DNA of 40,795 nucleotides from Acidimicrobiales bacterium (GTDB lineage Bacteria; Actinomycetota; Acidimicrobiia; Acidimicrobiales; SZUA-35). A program made the translations under genes and the position numbers. The notes under the pieces were generated by a model. The model ran no database searches and had not been told where the DNA came from. It saw only the letters and a program-made list of their open reading frames with translations. Position 1 is the stretch's first letter; the number at the start of each line of letters is the position of its first letter. Shown here in pieces: positions 31,924 through 39,601 of this stretch. The stretch lies in assembly GCA_024644005.1 (NCBI GenBank), contig JAHELU010000010.1, positions 1-40,795 on the forward strand, written 5' to 3'.

Positions 31924-32787
31924 TCAGGCTGCGTTCCGGGTGGCCTCGTCGAGGTGTCGGAGCGCGGCGACGAGGACGGCGCCCGAGACGATGGCGACGA
32001 CACCGGCGACGACGTTCGCGGCTCGCACGTTCGTCGCCTGGGTGATGAAGCCGCCGAGGATTGCGCCGAGCGGGGCGGCGCCCGTACCGAACATGCGGTA
32101 CGAGGTGACGACTCGGCCCAGGAGGTGTTCCGGGGTGATCGACTGGCGGATGGATTGCCCTGGCACGTTGAAACAGACGATGGCGAAGTTGGCGACGAAG
32201 AACGCCGCAGCGACGACCCACGGCGATGACGCAGCCGCGTTCAGGAAGTAGCTCGCAGCGAGCACGGCGGGGAGGGCGGTCATGAGTGCGGCCCCGAGAA
32301 CGAACGTCAGCCCGTCGACGGCGAACGGGAGACCAGCGGCGACGGCGAAGAGCGATGCTCCGACGGCGACTCCGAGGACCTGATCGAGGATGGTCATGGC
32401 CGCGATCACGCGCCCGTTCGCACGGTCCAGATCGCCCGGATCGACGAGCAGCGGTATCGCCGCTTGCGACGGGGCATCGACGAGGATCTCTCCGACACCG
32501 AGCCCGAACGCGAGGGGCACGAGAGCCCACACCGACAATGCGTCGACGGCGATGAGGGCGACCAGTACGAGGGCGAGCACGCCTCGGCCGAGCTGTCCGG
32601 CGATCATGAGGCGGCGACGATCGGTACGGTCGACGATGGCGCCGCCGACGGGCCCCACGACGAGCCACGGGAGCAGGGTCGCAGCTGAGACCAGACCGAT
32701 CAGGCGAGCGTCGGAGGTCAGCGACAAAGCGCCACGCGAGTCGTGACCCCCAGGAGGGGGCCACGACTGCTCACGTGGCGCAGGCAC
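31924..32787 (-). pseudogene. MFS transporter with N-terminal truncation and internal deletion
   Basis: The frame (287 codons) reads as a major facilitator of the drug-exporter type: SDARLIGLVSAATLLPWLVVGPVGGAIVDRTDRRRLMIAGQ is TM2 and the conserved loop. It starts at TM2: the first 23 residues come from a hairpin (32729-32781) and do not resemble TM1. Between ALMTALPAV (end of TM6) and SSPWVVAAAFFV (about TM10) only about a dozen residues remain where roughly 100 are expected. So about 9 of 12 helices are left, and family length is about 400 residues. No part of the missing N-terminus can fit in the 10 bases before the next gene. The reading frame stayed open, so the loss is recent or the shortened protein is tolerated. 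Confidence 0.65.
32729..32781. repeat. strong inverted repeat at the broken end of the MFS gene
   Basis: GCGCCACGCGAGTCGTGA plus five C (32729-32751) can pair with five G plus CCACGACT and CACGTGGCGC (32756-32781), with a four-base loop and a three-base bulge. It coincides exactly with the point where MFS homology stops. It may be a scar of the deletion event, a terminator for the upstream gene pair, or both. Confidence 0.5.
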
Positions 32788-32797
32788 CCAGCGGGTG

Positions 32798-33661
32798 TCA
32801 GGCGAGCCGCGTGCGGTGGCGAACGACGAGGCGGAGGCCGGCCAGGACGAGCCCGACGCCGCCGGTGACGAGTGCGGCCATCCAGCTCAGGATCCAGGTG
32901 GCCCAAGCCGCAGTGTCCTCCCAGCACGGATTGGCTTCGGTGCAGTGATCGGGCGTCACTGCGGGCCACACGAGCAGCACGATGAACCCGACGGCACCCA
33001 GACCGGCCGCAACACCGAGCCAGGCATACCAGCGCTCGGTCAGCGAGAACTGACGGGGCGCCAGCGGGACCTTCGTCCCGGCCTCGTCGTGGGACGTGAC
33101 CAGGTTGCCTGTCCAGAGCCCGCCGAGGATCACGAGCGCCGAGAGCGGGATCGCCAGCGGCTCGGCCAACCCGAACAGGACGCACCCGGCGATGACGGTC
33201 CACGATCCGACGACGGGCCGCCGTCGCAGCACCGCGAGCCCGGCGAGGAGCACGACGGCAGCGACGAGCCAGCTGACCGCGATGATCCATCCTCCGGATT
33301 CGAGCTCGCCGAATCCAAGACCCAGCAGAGCGAGGGCGGTGACGGTAACGCCGATCACCATCGTGGTGGGCGTCCACCACTGGAACCTCGAGGTTGTTGT
33401 CATGTCGTAACTCCTGTGCCGGGCTCCCCGAGAGTCGAGGAGCGTGCGATATCGCCACCGCACGTCGGCAGGGATGCCACGCAGAAAGCGTCCGAACACG
33501 GCTCGGCTCGTCGCCTGCTCGTCAGGATCGTGGAGGTGCTCCCACACGTCCGACTCGAGCTCGAGGCGTCGCCGCTCGCGTTCGTCGACGGCCAAGCCTC
33601 GGGTGTACAGCCGGGCCCAGCAGCGGACCAGGCCCACCACGAGGGTTTCGCCACCGGTCAT
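32798..33661 (-). CDS. integral membrane protein co-expressed with PadR regulator (HAAS-like N-terminus)
   Basis: A 287-residue protein. The first about 85 residues are soluble and helical (RLELESDVWEHLHDPDEQATSRAVFGRFLRGIPADVRWRYR), similar to the HAAS helical domain that often accompanies PadR regulators, followed by about six transmembrane helices. ATG at 33661 overlaps the PadR stop by four bases (ATGA), so translation is coupled. In PadR-HAAS pairs the membrane protein is the regulated target or sensor partner; that is family knowledge, and no function is shown here. Confidence 0.78.
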   Translation of the reverse strand: MTGGETLVVGLVRCWARLYTRGLAVDERERRRLELESDVWEHLHDPDEQATSRAVFGRFLRGIPADVRWRYRTLLDSRGARHRSYDMTTTSRFQWWTPTTMVIGVTVTALALLGLGFGELESGGWIIAVSWLVAAVVLLAGLAVLRRRPVVGSWTVIAGCVLFGLAEPLAIPLSALVILGGLWTGNLVTSHDEAGTKVPLAPRQFSLTERWYAWLGVAAGLGAVGFIVLLVWPAVTPDHCTEANPCWEDTAAWATWILSWMAALVTGGVGLVLAGLRLVVRHRTRLA

Positions 33662-34014
33662 GGCGTGCTCAGTCCGGGATCGAGGTTGGAGGCGGCCGCC
33701 TGCTCTGCTTCGACCCGGGCCACGGCCACCCGCCCCTTGGACGTGATCGAGTACAGCCGTCGGCGAGGTCGACCCTCTTCGACTGCGGTGTCGGGGTTCT
33801 CCCACACCGATTCCAACAAACCGGCCTTCTCCATCCGGGTCAACGCCTTGTAGAGCGTCCCGTGCGCGGTCAGCCTCTGTTGCCCCTCGTCGCCGCGCAA
33901 CCGCTTGGCCAGCTCGAAACCGTGGAACTGCTCGATTCCTGCCGTTGACAGGCTGACGGCAGTCTCCAGGATCGACGCTTCGAGCGGGAGGATCGCTCCA
34001 GGCTTTCTCCGCAT
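33658..34014 (-). CDS. PadR family transcriptional regulator
   Basis: A 118-residue winged-helix regulator: ASILETAVSLSTAGIEQFHGFELAKRL at the start, then THGTLYKALTRMEKAGLLESVWENP (recognition helix and wing base), and GRPRRRLYSITSKGRVAVAR, the PadR wing signature. The slightly altered start of the wing and the C-terminal helix fit the short PadR-s1 group. ATG at 34014 (MRRKPGAIL) is chosen because a near-consensus promoter ends six bases upstream, leaving no room for the longer frame at 34077. It forms an operon with the HAAS-like membrane protein. Confidence 0.88.
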   Translation of the reverse strand: MRRKPGAILPLEASILETAVSLSTAGIEQFHGFELAKRLRGDEGQQRLTAHGTLYKALTRMEKAGLLESVWENPDTAVEEGRPRRRLYSITSKGRVAVARVEAEQAAASNLDPGLSTP

Positions 34015-34049
34015 ACCCAACTTATAGGAAGATATCGTCCGTTTGTCAA
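34014..34049 (-). promoter_or_regulatory. near-consensus promoter of the PadR gene, predicted leaderless
   Basis: On minus, TTGACA (34044-34049) is followed by a 17-base spacer and TATAAG (34021-34026), six bases before the ATG at 34014. This is the best sigma-70-type promoter in the window. The expected transcription start falls on the A of the ATG, so the message would have no leader. The spacer also contains GATATC and an AT-rich near-palindrome where PadR might bind. Confidence 0.7.
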
Positions 34050-34110
34050 CCGTCGCGGCGACGATCGGTGCTGGCAAGCTCGTCCGACCTGCCGGTCGTC
34101 TGCTCCGGAA

Positions 34111-34485
34111 CTACCCAGGGGTGTGGCAGACGGCCTCGACGTTGTTGCCGTCCGGGTCTCGAACGAATGCGCCGTAGTAGTTCGGGTGGTACTCGGGCCA
34201 GACCCTGGGCTCGTGCAAGACCTCCGCACCGGCCTGGACCGCGGCCTGAAAGAACTCGTCGACGGCAGCTCGATCCCGAGCGCTGAATGCTATGTGCGAC
34301 TCTCGAAAGTCCTCACCGGTCCTGTTCGGCCCCAGCCAGAAGTCGGGCATCGGTGGCACCCCGTACCCGATGGTCGGGCCGTCGTACTCCAGTATCCTCT
34401 CGCCCCCGATGGTCCCGAGAACAGCGTCGTAGAACGCGGCGCTCGCCTGGACGTCGGCGCATTGAATGGCTATGTGGTCGAGCAT
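34111..34485 (-). CDS. VOC family protein
   Basis: A 124-residue vicinal-oxygen-chelate protein: [27 protein letters not shown] opens the first module and [27 protein letters not shown] the second, ending [19 protein letters not shown], with metal-ligand candidates His4, a Glu in NVEAV and His in SHIAF. These residues and the order match glyoxalase-type VOC proteins that keep a metal site, unlike the 5371-5733 copy, which is less complete. Substrate unknown. ATG at 34485; the extra residues upstream are not conserved in the family. Confidence 0.83.
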   Translation of the reverse strand: MLDHIAIQCADVQASAAFYDAVLGTIGGERILEYDGPTIGYGVPPMPDFWLGPNRTGEDFRESHIAFSARDRAAVDEFFQAAVQAGAEVLHEPRVWPEYHPNYYGAFVRDPDGNNVEAVCHTPG

Positions 34486-34609
34486 GCCGCAACGATTCCC
34501 CACCTGGCTCGGTGTGTCAACGGAGCTACGGCGCTTCGACCGACTCCGCGCCGATCATCCGCAGAATTCGTCAACGGATCAACCGGACAGGACACACTAC
34601 GGTCGGGTC

Positions 34610-34969
34610 ATGACACGCCCAGCTCCACCGCCGATCCCGCTCCAGGCCGATGAGCGGACGATGCTGCTCGCCTTCCCCGCCGATCCGTTCGCCGAGCTCG
34701 ACTGGGAGGCCGATCGCGGCGCCGAAATGACGCTGGCCGAGGCCTGGTCGGTCGACGAGCTGTTCGCCCAGTTCGATGCAGCGGTCGTCGATTCCCGCGC
34801 TCGCGTGGACGCAGCCAGTTCGCTGGACGAGCTGTCGGTCCATCCAGATCGGCACGGTGAGCACTGGAGCCTGCGGTGGATCGTGGTTCACATGATCGAG
34901 GAGTACGCCCGCCACTGCGGGCACGCTGATCTGATCCGGGAGTCGATCGACGGCGACGTCGACAGCTGA
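34610..34969 (+). pseudogene. DinB/DUF664 family protein with internal deletion
   Basis: A 119-codon frame whose ends match the DUF664 (mycothiol-dependent DinB-like) family: the start [16 protein letters not shown] and the end [29 protein letters not shown] are typical. The family is about 165-175 residues long, and the missing part, right after LLAF, is the segment with helices 1-2, including the first metal-ligand histidine. The join reads [21 protein letters not shown]. The reading frame is intact, so a shortened protein could still be made, but it would lack part of the metal site. ATG at 34610. Confidence 0.6.
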
Positions 34970-35047
34970 GCCCCGACCGTCACATACAGAACATCTGCAC
35001 CACCCGGCCGGGCTGACCCAGGACGGCGACGAACCGGGAGCCGATCG

Positions 35048-35509
35048 TCATCGTCGGAGATCGAGCTCGGCCTGGTGGGCATCGATGACGCGCTGCAGGG
35101 AGGTCTCGATCGACCGGCGCTGTGCCCGTGTCAGGTAGCGGTTGAAGTGCTGCTCGACGCCGGCGAGGTACAACGGAGCGGTCCGCCTGAGCACGGCCCG
35201 CCCGGTGGCGGTGATCGTGGCGAGCGTGGCCCGGCCGTCGTGTGGATCGGGGTCGCGCTCCACATAGCCCGCCCGCTCCAGCTCTGCCACGATCCGGCTG
35301 ATCCTGGTGCGCGACAGGACGGCCCGGGCCGCGAGGTCCTGCATGCGCAGCCGGCGACCGGGGGCGGCATTGAGCTCGAGGAGCACGTCGTAGCACCCGA
35401 GGGGGATGGCGTCGGCCGAGGCGAGGTCCTGTTCGATGGCACGAAGGGCACGGCTGTGAGCCAGCAGTACGGCCCGCCACGCCCCGAACGGATCGTCGTC
35501 GTCAGCCAT
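35048..35509 (-). CDS. MarR family transcriptional regulator
   Basis: A 153-residue MarR protein: LGCYDVLLELNAAPGRRLRMQDLAARAVLSRTRISRIVAELERAGYVERDPDPHDGRATLATITATGRAVL contains the winged helix and the conserved DPxDGR wing. Such regulators respond to phenolics or oxidants. It is divergent from yceI with a 86-base gap that holds a perfect palindrome (35540-35561), so both genes are likely controlled by it. ATG at 35509. Confidence 0.9.
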   Translation of the reverse strand: MADDDDPFGAWRAVLLAHSRALRAIEQDLASADAIPLGCYDVLLELNAAPGRRLRMQDLAARAVLSRTRISRIVAELERAGYVERDPDPHDGRATLATITATGRAVLRRTAPLYLAGVEQHFNRYLTRAQRRSIETSLQRVIDAHQAELDLRR

Positions 35510-35539
35510 ACCGACAGTCTACCCGGGTTGCGTTTCTAC

Positions 35540-35561
35540 GCACGCATTGTAGAATGCGTGC
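35540..35561. promoter_or_regulatory. palindromic operator shared by divergent marR and yceI genes
   Basis: GCACGCATT (35540-35548), four bases, AATGCGTGC (35553-35561): a perfect inverted repeat of the size MarR dimers bind. On plus it overlaps a -10 box TAGAAT (35550-35555), with TTGCGT at 35528-35533 as a weak -35 at 16 bases. On minus it overlaps TACAAT (35546-35551). Repression of both genes by one dimer is inferred. Confidence 0.65.
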
Positions 35562-35595
35562 ATACACACATAATCTGAATCGAAGGAGAATCATC

Positions 35596-36168
35596 ATGGC
35601 CACAACCCGTACGATCACCGGTGTCGAGCTTCCGGCCGCCGGTGTCTGGACAGTCGACCCGAGTCACGCCGAGGTCGGCTTCGTCGGCCGCCACTTCGGC
35701 CTGACCAAGGTCCGTGGTCGCTTCACCGGCGTCGAGGGCACGGTGACGATCGCGGACGATCCTGCCGAGTCGAGCATCGACGTCACGATCGACATGGCAA
35801 CGGTCAGCTCTGGCGACGACGCCCGTGACGATCACCTGCGGTCGGCGGACTTCTTCGACGTCGCGCATCACCCGACCGCCACGTTCCGCTCCAGCGGGCT
35901 CGGGCTCGGGGTCGACGGGACCACCGCCAGCCTCACCGGGCAGCTGACGATCAAGAACGTGACCAGGCCCGTCACGCTCGACGTCGACTACCTCGGTCAG
36001 GCGACCGATCCCTGGGGCAACGAGCGATCCGTGTTCAGCGCAACCGGTCGGATCAACCGCGAGGACTGGGGCCTCACCTGGAACATGGTCCTCGACAGTG
36101 GGGGGCTCATCGTCTCCAAGGAGATCGCCCTCGAGATCGAGGTCGAGCTGATCAGGCAGGTCGCATGA
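35596..36168 (+). CDS. yceI: YceI family protein
   Basis: A 190-residue lipocalin-like protein. WTVDPSHAEVGFVGRHFGLTKVRGRF opens the barrel, then DVTIDMATVSSGDDARDDHLRSADFFDVAHHPTATFRS, the YceI core signature, and LTGQLTIKNVTRPVTLDVDYLGQ. YceI proteins bind polyisoprenoids or other amphiphiles and are often stress- or acid-induced. There is no signal peptide, so this copy is cytosolic, like many actinobacterial members. ATG at 35596 is fixed by GAAGGAGA. Divergent from marR, which probably represses it. Confidence 0.9.
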   Translation: MATTRTITGVELPAAGVWTVDPSHAEVGFVGRHFGLTKVRGRFTGVEGTVTIADDPAESSIDVTIDMATVSSGDDARDDHLRSADFFDVAHHPTATFRSSGLGLGVDGTTASLTGQLTIKNVTRPVTLDVDYLGQATDPWGNERSVFSATGRINREDWGLTWNMVLDSGGLIVSKEIALEIEVELIRQVA

Positions 36169-36216
36169 ACCGCTCGATCGATTCCGATGTCGGCCCTGGC
36201 GCCAGTGGGGTGGCGC

Positions 36217-37083
36217 ATGGAGCCTGATCGCTTCTGGGTCGGAGCGATGGAGTGCCGGGTCCTCGTCCACGGACGTGGACGCGGCACCCCGGCCTGGATG
36301 TTCCCCGACGTCCCCGCCGACCGCCGGGCCGAGCTGACCGCTCCGTACCTCGACGCCGCCGGCGAGTTCGAGTTCGTGTATGCCAGCCTGATCGTGCGCG
36401 CCGGCGACCGGGTGGCGGTCGTCGACACCGGTCCTCCGGCGTCGTCGGATGGATCCGAGCCCGGGATCGTTGGGGCGCTGGCCGCCATCGGGGTGACGCC
36501 GACGGACGTCGACGTCGTGGTCTCGTCACACGGCCATCTCGACCACATCGGCGGGCTCACCACGGCCGGCGAAGCGACGTTTGCCGGCGTGCGGCACATC
36601 GTGCACCAGCGCGAGCTCGAGTACTGGACGACTGGTCTCGAAGCCAACGGCGGAGCGGCCAGCCTGTTCCGCCCGGTGATGGAGGCCGGGCTGATCGAGG
36701 CGGCGGGAGGCGAGCACGAGGTTCTGCCGGGCGTTCGGCTCCTGCCGACGCCAGGTCACACCCCCGGGCACCTGTCGGTGGCGATCACCTCCGGCCGGGA
36801 GCACGCCCTCTACGTCGGGGACTCGCTCGCCCACGAGGTGAACGTGACCGAACCCGACTGGAATCACTTCTCGGACATGCTCGCCGGACCCGCCATCCGG
36901 AGCCGGCGCGCCCTGGTGGAGCGAGCGGCACGAGATGGTTCGATCATCGTCGGCTCGCACATGACCACTCGGGGACGGATCACCCGCCGGTCCGGGGGCG
37001 GCTTCCTCTACCGACCTGACGCCGCGCTGCACGCACCCACGACCGCTGCAGCGACACACGACGGCACCGACGGCCTCAGGTGA
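36217..37083 (+). CDS. MBL-fold metallo-hydrolase
   Basis: A 288-residue metallo-beta-lactamase-fold protein. The metal site SHGHLDHIGG (HxHxDH) is complete. Further ligands are the His in PTPGHTPGHLS, Asp in YVGDSLAH, and the final GSHM. It hydrolyses a small molecule, with lactones and thioesters the usual targets; substrate unknown. The start is uncertain between ATG at 36217 (MEPDRFW) and 36187; neither has a strong ribosome site and the first ten residues of the longer form look random. Its stop codon overlaps the 3' end of the facing SnoaL-like gene by eight bases. Confidence 0.82.
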   Translation: MEPDRFWVGAMECRVLVHGRGRGTPAWMFPDVPADRRAELTAPYLDAAGEFEFVYASLIVRAGDRVAVVDTGPPASSDGSEPGIVGALAAIGVTPTDVDVVVSSHGHLDHIGGLTTAGEATFAGVRHIVHQRELEYWTTGLEANGGAASLFRPVMEAGLIEAAGGEHEVLPGVRLLPTPGHTPGHLSVAITSGREHALYVGDSLAHEVNVTEPDWNHFSDMLAGPAIRSRRALVERAARDGSIIVGSHMTTRGRITRRSGGGFLYRPDAALHAPTTAAATHDGTDGLR

Positions 37084-37480
37084 ACAGGGTGCCACCGATG
37101 TCGAGATAGGCCGCAACCCTCCAGTCGGGCCGACGAACCCAGACGAGCACGACCGAGCCCGAGTGGGGAGGCCCGACCCGACCCGTCCCGGTCGTCACGT
37201 GAGAGACGAAGTTCGACCGCTCCACCGCTCGGAGGCCATCGCTGTCGATCCCGGAGGTCTCCAGCTCGAACCGGTAGTCGAACCGCTCGAAGAACCCACC
37301 GAGGCGAACCAACACCTCGCTCCTACCCACCCACGGAGGCTGCCCGGCTGCGAGCCAGATCACGTCGTCGGTGACCAACCGACCCAACGTGTCGAGGTCC
37401 CCGGCGTTGAAGGCCGCCTGGAGGAGGGCTCGACTCGCCTCGAGCGCTCCGGCTTCGGCTGGGTGGTGACGATCGGTCAA
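37076..37480 (-). CDS. SnoaL/NTF2-like family protein
   Basis: A 134-residue NTF2-fold protein: ALLQAAFNAGDLDTLGRLVTDDVIWLAAGQPPWVGRSEVLVRLGGFFERFDYRFELETSGID is the usual opening of the SnoaL/DUF4440 group, followed by strands ending SGSVVLVWVRRPDWRVAAYLDI. It may bind or isomerise a small ligand. The start is TTG at 37480, which overlaps the phzF stop codon (TTGA) and has GGGAG six bases upstream, so it is coupled to phzF. It overlaps the facing MBL gene by eight bases. Confidence 0.75.
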   Translation of the reverse strand: MTDRHHPAEAGALEASRALLQAAFNAGDLDTLGRLVTDDVIWLAAGQPPWVGRSEVLVRLGGFFERFDYRFELETSGIDSDGLRAVERSNFVSHVTTGTGRVGPPHSGSVVLVWVRRPDWRVAAYLDIGGTLFT

Positions 37481-38365
37481 CGGGCGCTCCCATCGGCACC
37501 GGCCGACATCGACGGCCCGTCGAGCGTGCCGCTGGTGATCCGCCTCACCCGCCCCCGTATCGTCACGCCACCGCCCACTATCGAGGTCTGCAGCCGGCTG
37601 GGCCGGCCCATGGCGACACCCTGGCGGACGTCGAACGCAGAACCCAAGCCGAGCTGGAAGAGATGCCAGGAGACCGCGGTGGCGGTCGTTCCGCTCGCCG
37701 CCTCCTCGGTGTCGCCGATCGGCGCGCAGATGTCCCGCAGCTCGATCCGGCCATCGGGACCGACGGCGACGAGCCCGATCGTGTCGACACCGACCTCGTG
37801 GCCGAACGAGCGCCAGCGCTCGTGATCGAGCGACAGTCGATTCAGATCGTCGCGTCCACTCAGTGCGACGATGAGATGGGTCAACCCGGTTTCCACTCGC
37901 CCCACTGGAACCGCAGCGTCGAGCGGTGCAGCCAGCAACCGGGACAGCCCCTCCGGAGCGGCCTCGACCGACCAGCGGCCGACCGGCACGGTCATCGACA
38001 CCTCCGGGAGCTCCGGCGGCCCGGACACGGCGAACGGGATCGCCCCCCCCCGGCGAGCGGATGACGATCCGGTCCGGCTCACCATGGTCGGCGCGGTACA
38101 GCTCGGCCGCGACCGCGGCGGATGCGTGTCCGCACGCTGCGATCTCCCCCGTGCTCGTGAACATCCGGGTCGAGACGTCCCCCCGTTCACCAGCGACGGC
38201 GAAGGCGACGGTCGGCAGTGCCAACTGGTGGGCGGATCGACGCATCTGCTCGGTCGAGAGCTCGTGGTCCGACAACACGACTCCCGCCACGTTGCCACCG
38301 GCCGCAGTGGCGGCGAAGGCGGCGTGGACGGACAATCTCGCCTGATTCCCTGCCTCGGTTGTCAT
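37477..38365 (-). pseudogene. PhzF-family isomerase interrupted by a frameshift in a nine-G run
   Basis: The N-terminal part from ATG 38365 reads RLSVHAAFAATAAGGNVAGVVLSD and TSTGEIAACGHASAAVA, the PhzF pattern with the catalytic glutamate, and continues to IVIRSPGGG. At 38043-38051 there are nine consecutive C (G on minus) and the frame then runs into non-family sequence. The other frame carries the rest, from AIPFAVSGPPELPEVS to DICAPIGDTEEAASGTTATAVSWHLF and a stop at 37477. One G fewer restores RSPGGAIPFAVSG exactly. This can be real decay, phase variation or a sequencing error. PhzF-like enzymes isomerise or epimerise small molecules. Confidence 0.8.
38043..38051. repeat. nine-base C:G homopolymer at the phzF frameshift
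   Basis: Nine C on plus (nine G on minus). Its length is one base out of register with the phzF frame. It is the only run of this length I noticed inside a coding region. Confidence 0.9.
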
Positions 38366-38616
38366 CACCAACGTACAACTGCGTGCAAGTGCACGTTTAT
38401 TCCCTGTCCCGGAAGACCGATGCAGGCACGTCGGGCGGGCTCTTGCCACAGGACACGCCACAGAATCCGTGAGCCGATCCCGATCCACGAACCAGGACCG
38501 GGTGGCGGTGCATCGGAGAATCGGCGACCATGGCCCGACGAGGGTCGAACGTCGATGAGGCAGAGGAGATCTCGTGTGAGCGTGGGCACCTGGAAGCTCC
38601 CACAGAGCAGACCCGC
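38366..38616. other. intergenic region with a 14-base palindrome
   Basis: About 250 bases between the divergent phzF and SCO6745-like genes. The palindrome CGTGCA-AG-TGCACG (38382-38395) lies 17 bases upstream of the phzF start and may be a binding site. Nothing else was recognised, and the longer frame leading into the SCO6745-like gene looks non-coding here. Confidence 0.4.
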
Positions 38617-39528
38617 ATGTCGCGACCGCAATTCAGGCCGATGACCGACTGGGACGCGCTCACGGCACGGGCGGGCATCGCCTGCCATGACCTCGTGGGT
38701 TGGATGATGTGGGACCGGCGGGCGATCGCCGGCTATGAAGCGCTCGGCGTGCCGGATGGCATCGGCTGGGTCGTGGCCTGGCGGCTCGCTTCGCTCGGCG
38801 ATGTCACCCCAGCGGTAGCGGCAGCCACTGCGTACTCCATCAACCAATCGACCATCGCCGCGGTGATGGACCTCTATCGAGACGTCACCGACACGGAATC
38901 GATCCTTGCGGTTCGTGATGCCGCCGTCGAACCTGGCCTCGACGACATCGCACCCGGGCTCCCGGACCAGCTGGCAGACCTGGCGGAGCCATTGTGGCGG
39001 GGCGTCGACGCAGTCCACTTCGGGGCACGACCGATGTTCGCCGCCCACCGAGCCCGATCCCGGCCGGCGAACACCCGGTCCGTGCTCTCGGCGTGGCTGG
39101 CTGCGAACTGCTTGCGTGAGCTCCGCGGCGACAACCACTGGGCACTGTGTGCGAGCCACGACCTCGACGACGTCGAGGTCGGGTTGCTCCACTCGGCCAT
39201 GATCGATCTCGATGAGTACGGCAGCGAGGAGTGGATCGCCCGCAGTCGTGGCAATGATGACGACGCCGTCGCTGCGGGATGGGCACGTCTGGAGGCGAAG
39301 GGTCTCGCCACCGATCGCGCTCTCAACGACGAGGGCCGCCGCTTCCGCCACGACCTCGAAACACGCACGGACACCCTGACCGCAACCGCCTGGCAAGCGG
39401 TAGGCGAACGAGCTGTAACCACGTTCTGTGAGCTCGTCGAACCGTTCCACGACGCCTTCGTCGCCAGGATCGATGCGACCGCAGGACCCCGTTGGATGCC
39501 TGCCGTGCGGGTCAAGAAGACTCCATGA
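38617..39528 (+). CDS. SCO6745 family protein (helix-turn-helix-like, function unknown)
   Basis: A 303-residue all-alpha protein of an actinobacterial family that annotation systems name after S. coelicolor SCO6745. Recognisable parts are ALGVPDGIGWVVAWRLASLGDVTPAVAAATAYSI, LPDQLADLAEPLW, and ALCASHDLDDVEVGLLHSAMIDLDEYG, followed by a winged-helix-like end (WARLEAKGLATDRALNDEGRRFR). The last part resembles MarR wings, so DNA binding is possible but unproven. The start is uncertain between ATG at 38617 and 38641. It is followed 73 bases later by the feruloyl-CoA synthase gene and may share its transcript. Confidence 0.65.
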   Translation: MSRPQFRPMTDWDALTARAGIACHDLVGWMMWDRRAIAGYEALGVPDGIGWVVAWRLASLGDVTPAVAAATAYSINQSTIAAVMDLYRDVTDTESILAVRDAAVEPGLDDIAPGLPDQLADLAEPLWRGVDAVHFGARPMFAAHRARSRPANTRSVLSAWLAANCLRELRGDNHWALCASHDLDDVEVGLLHSAMIDLDEYGSEEWIARSRGNDDDAVAAGWARLEAKGLATDRALNDEGRRFRHDLETRTDTLTATAWQAVGERAVTTFCELVEPFHDAFVARIDATAGPRWMPAVRVKKTP

Positions 39529-39601
39529 GCTGGATCTCGGCCCGGAACCGACACGTCGTCGTGATGGAGTAGGTGTCGAGCTCGCAAGCAAAGGAGTCCC
39601 C

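Noticed and set aside
38382-38395. Promoter for phzF at the CGTGCA/TGCACG palindrome
   Set aside because: TTGCAC on minus could be a -35 box but there is no matching -10 before the ATG, so only a possible binding site is kept.
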